Assembly (NCBI GenBank): GCA_021296515.1
Contig: JAGWAH010000016.1
Location: forward strand, 1,609-44,423
Source: Acidobacteriota bacterium
Lineage (GTDB): Bacteria > Acidobacteriota > Vicinamibacteria > Vicinamibacterales > UBA8438
Length of the DNA: 42,815 nt
Direction of reading: 5' to 3'
The notes below the pieces were generated by a model, which did not search any database, had not been told where the DNA came from, and was given only the letters and a program-made list of their open reading frames with translations. Position numbers and translations under genes: made by a program. This document shows, in pieces, positions 16,852-25,535 of the stretch (position 1 is the stretch's first letter; the number at the start of each line of letters is the position of its first letter).

Positions 16852-16857
16852 ATCATA
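16852..16857 (-). promoter_or_regulatory. Putative -10 box (TATGAT) of mtnA
   Basis: TATGAT on the minus strand is 8 nt before the mtnA ATG; the intervening bases are C-rich (CCCCCTCC), the reverse of a ribosome-binding site. This fits a leaderless transcript. Confidence 0.45.
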
Positions 16858-16879
16858 CAACCCGGTCGCCGGCGCCCGG

Positions 16880-16904
16880 CCACCGCGGCGCGGCGCCGCC
16901 GTGG
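16880..16904 (-). terminator. Hairpin after the nucleoside transporter gene
   Basis: CCAC plus a following GC-rich arm pairs with its complement up to GTGG, giving 4 bp, one mismatch and 5-6 bp with a tiny loop, 7 nt beyond the transporter stop. No T-tract is present. Its place before the mtnA -10 box supports separate transcripts. Confidence 0.4.
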
Positions 16905-16911
16905 GTGTGGA

Positions 16912-18243
16912 CTACAGCAGGACGGCCGCCACCGAGGCGTTGATCAGGGTCGCCATGAAGCCGGCGAGGAGCGCGCTGGCGCTGAGGCGCGCCAGATCGC
17001 CGCGGCGCTCGGGCGCCATGCTGCCGATCCCGCCCAGCACGATGCCGATCGAGCCGAAGTTGGCGAAGCCGGTGAGCGCATAGGCGGAAAGCGTCCGCGC
17101 GCGGTCGCTGACCGAGTCCGCGTACTCGCCGCTCAACTTGAGGTAGGCGACGAACTCGTTCGTGACGAGCTTCGTGCCGAGCAGATCCGCCACCGCCGGC
17201 ACGTCGCCGGCCGGCGTCCCGATGAGCGCGGCGACCGGCGCAAAGACCACCGCGAAGATGCCGGCCATCGACAGACCCGGCCGCAGGAGGCCCAGCAGGT
17301 AGTCGAACATGGCGATGAACGCCAGGAACGCGATCAGCATCGCCGTCACGTTGAAGGCCAGTTGCATGCCGCTCGATGCGCCGCCGGCCGCGGCATCGAC
17401 CACGTTGACGTGCTCCCGCTCCGGATTGACGACCACCCGACCGGCGGTCACCGGCTCCCCGGTCTCCGGCAGCAGTATCTTGGCCAGATACAGGCCGCAG
17501 GGCGCCGCCATGACGCTCGTCGTCAGCATCGCCACCGGATCGGCGCCCAGACTGACGTAGATGGCGAACATGCTGCCGGCGATGGTCGCCAGGCCGCCCG
17601 TCATCAGCGCGAGCAGCTCCGACTGGGTCATCCGCGCGATGTACGGGCGCACGATGATCGGCGCCTCGGTCTGCCCCATGAAGACGTTGGCCGCCGCCGA
17701 CAGCGTCTCGGCCCCGCTGGTGCCCATCAGCGGCATCATGACCCGCGCCAGCAGCCGCACGGCCGCCTGCAGGACGCCCAGGTGGTAGAGCACGGTGAAG
17801 ACCGACGACGCGAAGATGATGATCGGAAACGCGGAGAAGGCCAGCACGAGGCCGTTGGGGAACCGCTCCCCCATCGCCACCGGATCGGCAAGGACCCCGA
17901 AGACGAACTGCGCCCCGACGCTGGTGAACTCCAGGAAGCGCGTGACCACGGCGGCCAGCGCGGAGAACACGGCGTAGCCCGGCCGGACGCCGCCGACGGC
18001 GAGCTTGAGAATCGCCACGGCCAGGAACACCTGCAGACCGATTCCCCAGGCGACGGTGCGCCAGCGGATGGCGGCCACGTTCGCGGAGCAGGCGACGGCG
18101 GTCAGGATGAACGCCGCCATGCCCATCAACGCCCGCAGGCGTGCCGGCAGCAGTTCCTGAAACGCGAACGCCGCCAGCGCCAGCAGGACGGCGGTCGCGG
18201 CCGCCGCGGCGCGAATCCACCGGGTATCGCGCATCGTCTCCAC
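16912..18243 (-). CDS. Concentrative nucleoside transporter (CNT/NupC family)
   Basis: This 443-residue membrane protein with about ten hydrophobic segments imports nucleosides with H+ or Na+. Family marks are VGAQFVFGVL near residue 105, the SSVFTVLYHLGVLQ hairpin, MGTSGAETLSAAANVFMGQTEAP near residue 175 (the conserved Gly-Gln-Thr-Glu-Ala-Pro substrate and ion site), GTKLVTNEFVAYL and ALTGFANFGSIGI near 400. The GTG at 18243 has a good Shine-Dalgarno (AAGGAGG) 4 nt upstream; ATG 18234 is an alternative start. Confidence 0.93.
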   Translation of the reverse strand: METMRDTRWIRAAAAATAVLLALAAFAFQELLPARLRALMGMAAFILTAVACSANVAAIRWRTVAWGIGLQVFLAVAILKLAVGGVRPGYAVFSALAAVVTRFLEFTSVGAQFVFGVLADPVAMGERFPNGLVLAFSAFPIIIFASSVFTVLYHLGVLQAAVRLLARVMMPLMGTSGAETLSAAANVFMGQTEAPIIVRPYIARMTQSELLALMTGGLATIAGSMFAIYVSLGADPVAMLTTSVMAAPCGLYLAKILLPETGEPVTAGRVVVNPEREHVNVVDAAAGGASSGMQLAFNVTAMLIAFLAFIAMFDYLLGLLRPGLSMAGIFAVVFAPVAALIGTPAGDVPAVADLLGTKLVTNEFVAYLKLSGEYADSVSDRARTLSAYALTGFANFGSIGIVLGGIGSMAPERRGDLARLSASALLAGFMATLINASVAAVLL

Positions 18244-18290
18244 ACGTCCTCCTTATTCCGCCCGCGACAAGCCTACCCGAGACGGGCTGC

Positions 18291-18296
18291 TATACT
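18291..18296 (+). promoter_or_regulatory. Putative -10 box (TATACT) upstream of the small membrane protein
   Basis: TATACT lies 38 nt before the GTG at 18335 in the divergent gap with the nucleoside transporter. A matching -35 at 16-18 nt is not evident. Confidence 0.35.
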
Positions 18297-18334
18297 CGCG
18301 ATCCTCCAGAGGCGCGCCCCGCGACGGGAATCCC

Positions 18335-18787
18335 GTGACCGATGCCGTGCTCTCGTTCGCCGTCGTCTTTCTCGCCTTCGGGACAACCGTCGCGTGGCTG
18401 TCGCTTGGCGCCCGGCGAGCGGATCCGACCAGCGGACAACGGCTCGTAGCCGAGTTGCGGCTCGCCCAGTTCGCGGCGCTGCTGCTGGCACTGGCCGCGG
18501 CCGTCCCCATCGGCTTCGCCCTCGCGCACGAGGGCGTCCCCGGAGCCGGCCTCGTCGTGGCCATCGCCGCCGGCTGCTTCGCGGTGGCGGCCCTGGTCAC
18601 CACGTGGGAACCGGTTCGCGCGCTGACGGCTCTGGCCGCCGCCTGGGGCGCACACGCGGTGGCCGGCCTTGCGCACGGCGCCGGGCTGCTCCCGCCGGAG
18701 ATGGTCCCGCGCTGGTACCCGGCGGCCTCCGCAACGTACGACGTGCTCGTCGCCGCGCTCTGCTACCTGCCGGTCCTCCGGCGCTGA
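18335..18787 (+). CDS. Small integral membrane protein, unknown function
   Basis: This 150-residue protein is almost wholly hydrophobic, with about four to five membrane segments (residues 5-24, 45-65, 70-90, 97-115 and 130-147). No motif is recognised. The GTG start follows a GGGA 3-4 nt upstream, a weak ribosome site. It is divergent from the nucleoside transporter. Codon third positions are GC-rich as in neighbours, which supports coding. Confidence 0.65.
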   Translation: MTDAVLSFAVVFLAFGTTVAWLSLGARRADPTSGQRLVAELRLAQFAALLLALAAAVPIGFALAHEGVPGAGLVVAIAAGCFAVAALVTTWEPVRALTALAAAWGAHAVAGLAHGAGLLPPEMVPRWYPAASATYDVLVAALCYLPVLRR

Positions 18788-18896
18788 AACGGAACGCGGA
18801 TTCGGGACTGACGCGGGCGGCCCGGCATGGGCGTTCGCCCTTCCATCGCCGGCTGCCACACGGGGTTTTCAAACACGGGCTGCTAAGCTGTGCTGC
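18788..18896 (+). other. Intergenic gap with a small GGGC-GTTC-GCCC hairpin
   Basis: The 109-nt gap contains a short hairpin at about 18829-18840 followed by TTCC, a possible weak terminator for the membrane protein gene, and then the -10-like box of the DinB gene. Confidence 0.3.
18884..18889 (+). promoter_or_regulatory. Putative -10 box (TAAGCT) of the DinB-like gene
   Basis: TAAGCT ends 7 nt before the ATG at 18897, with no Shine-Dalgarno in between. The layout matches the other candidate leaderless promoters. Confidence 0.35.
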
Positions 18897-19400
18897 ATGA
18901 CTGGCACCATCGAATCCACGTTCATCGAGTCTGCCCGCACGCGCCTCTGCATCCACCTGACGGGACAGATTCGCACCTGCCTGGACGCGCTGAAGGTGGA
19001 GCAGATCTGGTGGCGCCCCAACGAATCGTCGAACGCTATCGGCAACCTCGTCCTGCACTGCGTCGGTTCGACCCGCTTCTACATCGGACACGTCGTCGGG
19101 GGACGCGACTTCGTACGGGATCGGGCCGCCGAGTTCGCGGAACGGCGCGAGCTGCCGGCCGCCGAGCTGCGGGCCAGACTCGACATGGCCATCGAGGAGG
19201 CCGACGCGGTGCTGGCGCAGGTCGATCCGGCCAGCCTGCTCGCCACGACGGAGCGGACGCCGAAACCCATGACGCTGCTGGAAGCCATCAACCTGCAGTT
19301 GACGCACTACGCCCTCCACGCCGGGCAGATTGCGTACGCCACGAAACTGATCGACGCCCACGCCATCCACGAGATCTGGCGGACGACCCCGGGGCACTGA
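18897..19400 (+). CDS. DinB/YfiT-like four-helix protein
   Basis: This 167-residue protein has the metal-site pattern of the DinB superfamily (DUF1572-like): one His in NLVLHCVGSTRFYIGH near residue 48 and a pair in THYALHAGQIAYATKL near residues 138-142. Members are putative metal-dependent enzymes, some being thiol-dependent transferases; the substrate is unknown here. The ATG at 18897 fits the family N-terminus, and the upstream part of the reading frame is a shadow. The MGMT-type gene follows 54 nt downstream. Confidence 0.85.
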   Translation: MTGTIESTFIESARTRLCIHLTGQIRTCLDALKVEQIWWRPNESSNAIGNLVLHCVGSTRFYIGHVVGGRDFVRDRAAEFAERRELPAAELRARLDMAIEEADAVLAQVDPASLLATTERTPKPMTLLEAINLQLTHYALHAGQIAYATKLIDAHAIHEIWRTTPGH

Positions 19401-19454
19401 GCGCTGCAGGACCTCCTTCTCGGAACGACCGCGCCGGCGGATCGGCTGGACGGC

Positions 19455-19784
19455 GTGAACAGCGACACCAGGGAACCGGCGACGCCGTTCGCGCGGCGAG
19501 TACTGACCATAGTGCGCCGCATCCCGCCCGGGCGCGTCGCGACGTACGGGGACGTCGCCGCCCTGGCGGGGCAGCCACTCGCCTCCCGCGCGGTGGGCAA
19601 CGTCATGCGGAGATGCACGAGACCGGGGGTGCCGTGCCACCGTGTCGTCGGGGCCGGCGGGCGTCTGGGCGGCTACGGCGATCGCGCCGTCAAGCGCGGC
19701 CTGCTCGTTGCGGAAGGGATCCGTGTGATCGGGGACCGGCTGCACCGCTTCGCCGCGGTGCGCTGGCAGGGTCCGATGCTATGA
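19455..19784 (+). CDS. MGMT-type DNA-binding domain protein (short, active-site Cys kept)
   Basis: This 109-residue protein consists only of the C-terminal domain of O6-alkylguanine-DNA alkyltransferases. FARRVLTIVRRIPPGRVATYGDVAALAG is the helix-turn-helix region, and GVPCHRVVGAGGRLGGYG holds the PCHR acceptor Cys near residue 61. Alkyltransferase-like (ATL) proteins of similar size replace that Cys, so this one may still accept alkyl groups or act as a damage sensor. The N-terminal Ada/Ogt domain is missing. Start GTG 19455. It overlaps the next gene by 4 nt (ATGA). Confidence 0.88.
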   Translation: MNSDTREPATPFARRVLTIVRRIPPGRVATYGDVAALAGQPLASRAVGNVMRRCTRPGVPCHRVVGAGGRLGGYGDRAVKRGLLVAEGIRVIGDRLHRFAAVRWQGPML

Positions 19785-20266
19785 TTTCAGTCATGAATCA
19801 GGCGTCAATGAAGGGGTCGTGCATCTTGCGCGGGTTGGCCGCCGTGCTCCTCTTCGTCGCCGGCAGTTCGCCGCCGGCGGCCGCGCTGCAACTTGCGGGC
19901 AACGTCAGCGTCCCGGCCGAGGAGCTGGCGCTCGGAACAATCGAGTTGCCGCGCCCCGTCCTGGCGGACGGTCAGGCGCTGCCGGCCGGCGCCTACGACG
20001 TGCACCTGACGAGCCGAACTGCGAGCCCGGAGACGGCCGGAACGCTGGGCGAGCTCGAACGCTGGGTGGAGTTCCGTCAGGGCGGCGCGGTCATGGGCCG
20101 CGAGCTGGCCTCCATCGTCCCCGCCACGGAAATCGGCGACATCGCCGCGTCCGCCCCGCCGGCGAGCGGCAGTTCGCGCGTCGAAGTTCTGCGCGGGAAC
20201 GACTACGTGCGCGTCTGGATCAACCGGGACGGCACGCACTATCTGATTCACCTCGCCGTCGGCTGA
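19781..20266 (+). CDS. Exported protein, unknown function
   Basis: This protein of about 161 residues has a signal peptide whose core is LRGLAAVLLFVAGS with an AAAL-like end. The mature part is beta-rich, with ALPAGAYDVHLTSR near its middle, as in small secreted Ig-like proteins of Acidobacteria; I do not recognise the family. Three in-frame ATGs compete: 19781 (overlapping the MGMT stop, with AGGG 9 nt upstream), 19793 and 19808 (AGG 5 nt upstream). It converges on rng with only 4 nt between the stops. Confidence 0.7.
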   Translation: MISVMNQASMKGSCILRGLAAVLLFVAGSSPPAAALQLAGNVSVPAEELALGTIELPRPVLADGQALPAGAYDVHLTSRTASPETAGTLGELERWVEFRQGGAVMGRELASIVPATEIGDIAASAPPASGSSRVEVLRGNDYVRVWINRDGTHYLIHLAVG

Positions 20267-20270
20267 CCAC

Positions 20271-21893
20271 TCAGGTAGCCATCACGTCGAACTGCTCGTG
20301 GTGCAGCCGGACGTCCGGCTGCACGGTGACCCCGCGTCCGAGCACGCGCTCGAGGTCCCGGAGCACCCCGCGCTGCTCCTGCTCGAGGACCCGCGCGATG
20401 TCGGGATTGACCCGCAACTGCACGGCGTGCCCGTTGAGCTCGGGACCGATCTTGCGCACCTCCGACAGCAGGTCGTAGCAGATCGTCGACGACGACTTGA
20501 TGACCGCGCTGCCGGAGCAGTAGGGGCACGGGTCGGTCAACTGCCGCTCCAGGCTCTTGCGGACGCGCTTTCGCGTCAGGATGATCAGGCCGAAGTCGGA
20601 CACCTGGATCGTCTTCGACGGCGCCCGATCGCGCCGGAGCTCCCGCTCGAACGCCTGCGCGACCTTCTGGCGGTTCTTCCGATCGTCCATGTCGATGAAG
20701 TCCGCCACGATGATGCCGCCGAGATCCCGCAGCCGGACCTGGCGCACGATCTCCTTGGCCGCTTCGAGGTTCGTCTTCACGATGGTGTCCTCCAGACCAC
20801 CGCTCCGCTTGCCGACGTAGCGCCCGGTGTTCACGTCGATCGCGACGAGGGCTTCCGTCTGGTTGATCACGATGTAGCCGCCCGACTTGAGCCACACCTT
20901 GCTCCGGATCGCCTTGTCGATCTCGGCCTGCACGCCGTATTCCTCGAAGATCGGAAACTCCTTCGCATAGTGCCGCACCCGCTCCACCATGCCCGGCATG
21001 ATGCGCTCGACCAGACGCACGACGCGCGCATGCTCGTCGCGATCGTCGATCCGGATCGCCGAGAAATCGTCGTTCAGGAAGTCGCGGATGAGCTTCGCGA
21101 CGAGGCTCTCCTCGTGATGAATGACCGCGGGCGCCCGCAAGGACTCCATGTTGCCGCGCATCTCCGACCACAGCTCGTGGAAGTACCGCAGGTCGCCTTC
21201 GATGTCCTCCTTGGGGCGCCTGGCCGCGGCGGTGCGGATGATGATCCCGCCGGTGAAGCCGTGCTCGTCGCGAAACTGCCGCACGATGCCGCGCAGGCGG
21301 CTGCGCTCCTCGCGCGAGTCGATCTTGCGCGACACGCCGATGTTGTCGGCGGTCGGCATGAAGACGAGGAAACGCCCGGGGATGCTTGCGTGGGAGGTGA
21401 CCCGCGCGCCCTTGGTGCCGAGCGGCTCCTTGACCACCTGCACCAGGATCTCCTGGCCAGCCTTCAGCAGGTCTTCGATCTGCTGCGTCGGTCTCTGCGC
21501 GGAGCGCTGGGGCGACCGGCTCCGGCCGTTGCCGCGCGAGCGTGCGGCGTCGCCGTTGGACTCGCCGCCGCCCGCGGGCGCGTCGTCGCCGTCACCCGAC
21601 TCGAGGCGCTCGAACTCCTCGATGGTGTCGACGACGTCGGAGACGTACAGGAAGGCGTCGCGCTCGAGACCGATGTCGACGAAGGCCGACTGCATCCCGG
21701 GCAGGACCTTGTTCACCCGCCCCTTGTAGATGTTGCCGGCGAGGCCGCGCTGGTGCTCGCGTTCGATGTGGATCTCGGCCACCTGGTCGTCCTCGAGAAT
21801 GGCCGCCATCGTCTCGTGGCGGTTCGAGGAGACGATCAATTCCTTCCCGCCGGTCCGGGCTCGCGGCGCCCCGGCCGCGCCGACCCCGCGCAC
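20271..21893 (-). CDS. rng: Ribonuclease G (Rne/Rng family)
   Basis: This 540-residue endoribonuclease acts in rRNA 5' maturation and mRNA decay. The N-terminal S1 domain carries GNIYKGRVNKVLPGMQSAFVDIGL. A low-complexity insert rich in Gly, Ser and Arg (about residues 100-145) interrupts the S1 region. The catalytic DNase I-like part has ALVAIDVNTGRY and GGIIVADFIDMDD near residues 345 and 390 (magnesium Asp residues), and the zinc-link is DPCPYCSGS near 455. GTG at 21893 is the outermost start; the true start is uncertain because the usual N-terminus begins near KELIVSSN. It follows rodA by 101 nt, matching the common mre-rng synteny. Confidence 0.92.
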   Translation of the reverse strand: MRGVGAAGAPRARTGGKELIVSSNRHETMAAILEDDQVAEIHIEREHQRGLAGNIYKGRVNKVLPGMQSAFVDIGLERDAFLYVSDVVDTIEEFERLESGDGDDAPAGGGESNGDAARSRGNGRSRSPQRSAQRPTQQIEDLLKAGQEILVQVVKEPLGTKGARVTSHASIPGRFLVFMPTADNIGVSRKIDSREERSRLRGIVRQFRDEHGFTGGIIIRTAAARRPKEDIEGDLRYFHELWSEMRGNMESLRAPAVIHHEESLVAKLIRDFLNDDFSAIRIDDRDEHARVVRLVERIMPGMVERVRHYAKEFPIFEEYGVQAEIDKAIRSKVWLKSGGYIVINQTEALVAIDVNTGRYVGKRSGGLEDTIVKTNLEAAKEIVRQVRLRDLGGIIVADFIDMDDRKNRQKVAQAFERELRRDRAPSKTIQVSDFGLIILTRKRVRKSLERQLTDPCPYCSGSAVIKSSSTICYDLLSEVRKIGPELNGHAVQLRVNPDIARVLEQEQRGVLRDLERVLGRGVTVQPDVRLHHEQFDVMAT

Positions 21894-21994
21894 GTCGCGC
21901 GCGTGCGCAATCGCACACCGGCACGCCCGCCGGTCGGGCCGCCGTCCACGCGCCTTCGCAACGCCTCGCGCCGCTGCCCTTCCGGACCATGAGC

Positions 21995-23095
21995 TCAGTT
22001 TCTGAATCGGCGCATCCTGACGTTCAGGATGAGCCCGAATCCCATCAGTGTCGCGATGATCGACGAGCCTCCGAAGCTCATCAACGGCAGGGTCAGCCCC
22101 TTGACCGGAGCGAGACCCACCGACATCGTGATGTTGTAGACGACCTGGAACGTGAATCCGGCGACGATGCCGGCGACCAGGTACATGCCGGTGCTGTCCC
22201 GCGCGACCCGCGCTGCGTCGAGCGAACGCAGGATGACGAACAGATACAGGATCAGCGCGATCGACACCCCGACGAATCCGTGCTCCTCCGCCAGCACCGA
22301 GAAGATGAAGTCGTTGTGCGCGACCGGCAGGAAGTTGTACTGGTTCTGCGTGCCCTGCAGGAACCCCCGTCCAGTCAGCCCCCCCGAGCCGACGGTGATC
22401 CGCGCCTGCCTCTGCTGGTAGCCGGCGCCCTGCGGATCCTGCTCCGGGTCCAGGAAGCTGGAGATGCGACGCTGCTGATACTCCTCGAGGCCGTAGGCCC
22501 AGACGAGAGGCGCCGCGAGCACGGCCAGAAGAGCCACGACCGCGAGGACCCGGATTCGCAGGCCCGCGAACATCATGATCGTCAGGCAGACCGGCAACAG
22601 GGTCACCGCGGTCCCGAGATCGGGTTGACGCGCGATAAGCACGAAGGGCAGGGCGACTACCGCAGCGCCCACGATCCAGTCGCGCAGCGCGCGCCGTGCG
22701 GGACTGTTCCGGGCGTACACCGAGGCGAGGACGAGGGCCAGGACGAGGCGCGCCAGCTCGGACGGCTGTCCGGAGAGCGGACCGATGCCGACCCAGCGCT
22801 GGGCGCCGCCCTGCTCGGTGCCCACGAACAGCGTGAGAACCAGGATCGCCACGAGGCCGGCATAGATGAACAGCGAGCGATCCGCCAGGGTCCGGTAGTC
22901 GACCATCAGGCAGCCGACGAGCGCGGCCACCCCGATCGCCAGAGCCACCAGATGACGATAGAACTCGACGCCGACGCTGCCGCTGGTCGGGTCGTAGGTG
23001 GCGCTGAACACTATCGCCGCACCGATGGCGCCGAGGATCCCGATTGCGCCCAGCAACGCCCAGTCGATGTAGACGGCCAGGCGATGCTTGAACAT
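21995..23095 (-). CDS. rodA: Rod shape-determining SEDS glycosyltransferase RodA
   Basis: This 366-residue membrane protein is the SEDS peptidoglycan polymerase of the elongasome. It has about ten membrane segments; marks are GAQRWVGIGPLSGQPSELAR near residue 105, ARQPDLGTAVTLLPV near 165, and LPVAHNDFIFSVLAEEHGF near 280 (the conserved extracellular loop). The ATG at 23095 overlaps the PBP2 stop by one base. The upstream part of the reading frame is a shadow of mrdA. Confidence 0.95.
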   Translation of the reverse strand: MFKHRLAVYIDWALLGAIGILGAIGAAIVFSATYDPTSGSVGVEFYRHLVALAIGVAALVGCLMVDYRTLADRSLFIYAGLVAILVLTLFVGTEQGGAQRWVGIGPLSGQPSELARLVLALVLASVYARNSPARRALRDWIVGAAVVALPFVLIARQPDLGTAVTLLPVCLTIMMFAGLRIRVLAVVALLAVLAAPLVWAYGLEEYQQRRISSFLDPEQDPQGAGYQQRQARITVGSGGLTGRGFLQGTQNQYNFLPVAHNDFIFSVLAEEHGFVGVSIALILYLFVILRSLDAARVARDSTGMYLVAGIVAGFTFQVVYNITMSVGLAPVKGLTLPLMSFGGSSIIATLMGFGLILNVRMRRFRN

Positions 23096-25002
23096 CACTG
23101 GCCTCCGCTCGCGGCCTCCGGGTGTGCCGCGTCCGCCACGGTCGTCACGGGAGGTCTCGCCGGCAACGGAGAAGCGGGCAGCGGAAGCCCCTCCTCCTTG
23201 GCGAAGAAGGTCTCGATCACATGGCGGGAAATCTCTGCGGCCAGATAGCCGTGCTCCCCGTGCTCGGCGAAGACGACGCCGGCGATGCGAGCGTCGTCGC
23301 GCGGAGCGGCGAAGACGAACCATCCGTGGTCCCGCAAGTTCGCCTCGGACCCCGTCGCGGCCCTGCGGCCGGACAGCGAGACGACCTGCGCGGTACCGGT
23401 CTTGCCGATCACGTCGCGTCCCGGCACGCGCGCGCGCCGCGCGGTTCCCACGCCGTTGACCGCCGTCCAGAGTCCGCGCCGCACCGTGGCGAGGGTCTCG
23501 GGCGCAAGCTGCGGAACCGCCGCCGCGCGGACCTCCTCCACATCACGCCGACCGGCCCGGCCGTCGAACGCCGACCGGAGCACCCGCGGCGTCGGGACCC
23601 GCCCGCCGTTCGCCACCGCCGCCATCATCACGGCCATCGACAGCGGCGTCACGGACACCTGGCCCTGTCCGATGGCGACCGAGATCGTTTCGCCGGCATA
23701 CCAGCGCTCACCGCGCGTGGCGCGCTTCCACTCCCGGGACGGTATCAGTCCCTGCACCTCGTGCGGCAGGTCGATGCCGCTCATTCTCCCCAGGCCGAGC
23801 GCGGTGGCCCACTTGTGAATCAGATCGATGCCGAGCGACTGCCCCAGCCTGTAGAAGTAGGTGTTGCACGACTGCGCCAGCGCGCGCGCCATGTCGACGC
23901 TGCCGTGCGTGGAGTGGCACGCGAAGAAACGACGATAGAAGACGCCGCCGCCGCGGCACACAATCTCGTCGTGCGGATCCACCACCCCCTCTTCGAGGGC
24001 CGCGATCGCCATGACGATCTTGAACGTCGAACCGGGCGAATAGCGACCCCGCAGGGCCCGGTTCTGCAACGGATTGAGCGGATCCGCGAGCAACTCCCCC
24101 CAGGCGGCGGCATCGATCCCGGTAGCGAAGACGTTCGGGTCGTAGGCCGGCCGGCTCACCAGCGCCAGCACCTCGCCCGAGCGCGGATCGAGCACGACGG
24201 CGGCACCGTCGAACCCGGCCGCCTGGAACCCTTCCTCCGCCGCCCGCTGGAGGTCGTAGTCGATCGTTAGCTCCAGGGGCGCACCCTCCACCGGCGCGAC
24301 CTCGCGGACCGTCTCGATCTCCCGGCCAACGCTGTTCACGATGACGTGGCGCGAGCCGTCGGTTCCCATGAGCCGATCGTTGTAGGCGTACTCGATGCCT
24401 GCGTGGCCGACGATCGCGCCGCTGCGCAGCCCTTCGAAGTCGGGCAGCGAGAGTTGCACGTCGGTGACCTCCCCGACGTAGCCCAGCGCATGCGCGCCGA
24501 ACGTCGCACCCGGATAACGGCGCGTGGGAACCTGCTCGACGACCAGCCCCGGCAACTCCGGCTTGCGGGCCGCGACGGCGGCCACCTGGGACAGCGAGGC
24601 GTCCCTGATGACGACGACCGGGCGCGATGCGGATGCGCGCGGTTGACGCTCGACGATGTCGGCGATCGCCGCTTCGTCGGTGCCGGTGGTGCGCGCCAGC
24701 CGGGCAATCCAGGCGTCGATGTCCTCGACCTGCTCACGCACCAACGAGATGTTCAGCGAGTGACGGTTCTCCACCAGCACCTCGCCGTCGCGGTCGAGGA
24801 CCGCGCCGCGGGGCGCACGCAGCGACAGGCGGCGCTGGTGGTTGTTCTCCGCCATCGCCAGGAAGTGTTCGTGCTGGCCGATCTGGACGTGCCAGAAACT
24901 GACGAGGAGCGCGGCGAAGATCACCACGACGCAGTGCTGGAGCAGCGCCAGCAGCAATCGAGCTCTGAGCACGTCTCGCGACGGCGGCGGGATGCTCATC
25001 AT
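23095..25002 (-). CDS. mrdA: Penicillin-binding protein 2 (elongasome transpeptidase)
   Basis: This 635-residue class B PBP cross-links peptidoglycan with RodA. It has one N-terminal membrane segment (about residues 12-38, LLLALLQHCVVVIFAALLVSF), the PBP dimerisation region RAPRGAVLDRDG, and the transpeptidase triad motifs SPGSTFK (about residue 330), SCN (about 380) and KTGT (about 535). ATG 25002 overlaps the mreD TGA by 4 nt; a second ATG at 24999 overlaps it by one base. Length and order match mrdA of rod operons. Confidence 0.95.
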   Translation of the reverse strand: MMSIPPPSRDVLRARLLLALLQHCVVVIFAALLVSFWHVQIGQHEHFLAMAENNHQRRLSLRAPRGAVLDRDGEVLVENRHSLNISLVREQVEDIDAWIARLARTTGTDEAAIADIVERQPRASASRPVVVIRDASLSQVAAVAARKPELPGLVVEQVPTRRYPGATFGAHALGYVGEVTDVQLSLPDFEGLRSGAIVGHAGIEYAYNDRLMGTDGSRHVIVNSVGREIETVREVAPVEGAPLELTIDYDLQRAAEEGFQAAGFDGAAVVLDPRSGEVLALVSRPAYDPNVFATGIDAAAWGELLADPLNPLQNRALRGRYSPGSTFKIVMAIAALEEGVVDPHDEIVCRGGGVFYRRFFACHSTHGSVDMARALAQSCNTYFYRLGQSLGIDLIHKWATALGLGRMSGIDLPHEVQGLIPSREWKRATRGERWYAGETISVAIGQGQVSVTPLSMAVMMAAVANGGRVPTPRVLRSAFDGRAGRRDVEEVRAAAVPQLAPETLATVRRGLWTAVNGVGTARRARVPGRDVIGKTGTAQVVSLSGRRAATGSEANLRDHGWFVFAAPRDDARIAGVVFAEHGEHGYLAAEISRHVIETFFAKEEGLPLPASPLPARPPVTTVADAAHPEAASGGQ

Positions 25003-25535
25003 GGTGCGTACCGGCTCCGCCAGCCTTCGGCGGCCGGCCCCGGACGCTGGCGCTGCCCAGATCTCTGCCATCGGCGCACCGGTCCCACGGCGCCGATGAC
25101 GATGCTCGCCGCCACCGCATTCGCGACGGTCTGCGCCGCCACCTCCGTCCACCCGCCGATCGGGGTCGCCGTGGGTATCAAGGCATAGGTCCCGAAGAAG
25201 CAACCGGCGTGGAGCAGGGTCGCAGCCGCCGCCATGAGGCTCCGCTGCCAGGTGGTCGTCACGAGCAGTCTCTCACCCGCCAGCCCCACCGCGACGCCGG
25301 TCACGCACTTGCACAGACCGCTCACGCCGACGATGCCGCCCGACAGCACGTCCTGCGCGAGCCCGGTCGCAGTTCCGGTCCACAGCCCGGCCAGCGGTCC
25401 ACCGGACAGCGCGGCCAGGACCACGACCACCAGCGGCAGATCCAGGTTGACGACGGTGCCGCTGACCGACCACGCCAGCGTAGTCTGCACCGTCACCGCC
25501 GCCGCCGCGGCGAGTGCTGCCTGCGCGGGACTCAT
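24999..25535 (-). CDS. mreD: Rod shape-determining protein MreD
   Basis: This 178-residue protein has about five membrane segments and no enzymatic motif, as usual for MreD, which links MreC and the elongasome. Identity rests on size, hydrophobicity, the DLPLVVVVLAALSGGPLAGLWTG segment and its place between mreC and mrdA. It overlaps both neighbours by 4 nt. Confidence 0.9.
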   Translation of the reverse strand: MSPAQAALAAAAAVTVQTTLAWSVSGTVVNLDLPLVVVVLAALSGGPLAGLWTGTATGLAQDVLSGGIVGVSGLCKCVTGVAVGLAGERLLVTTTWQRSLMAAAATLLHAGCFFGTYALIPTATPIGGWTEVAAQTVANAVAASIVIGAVGPVRRWQRSGQRQRPGPAAEGWRSRYAP

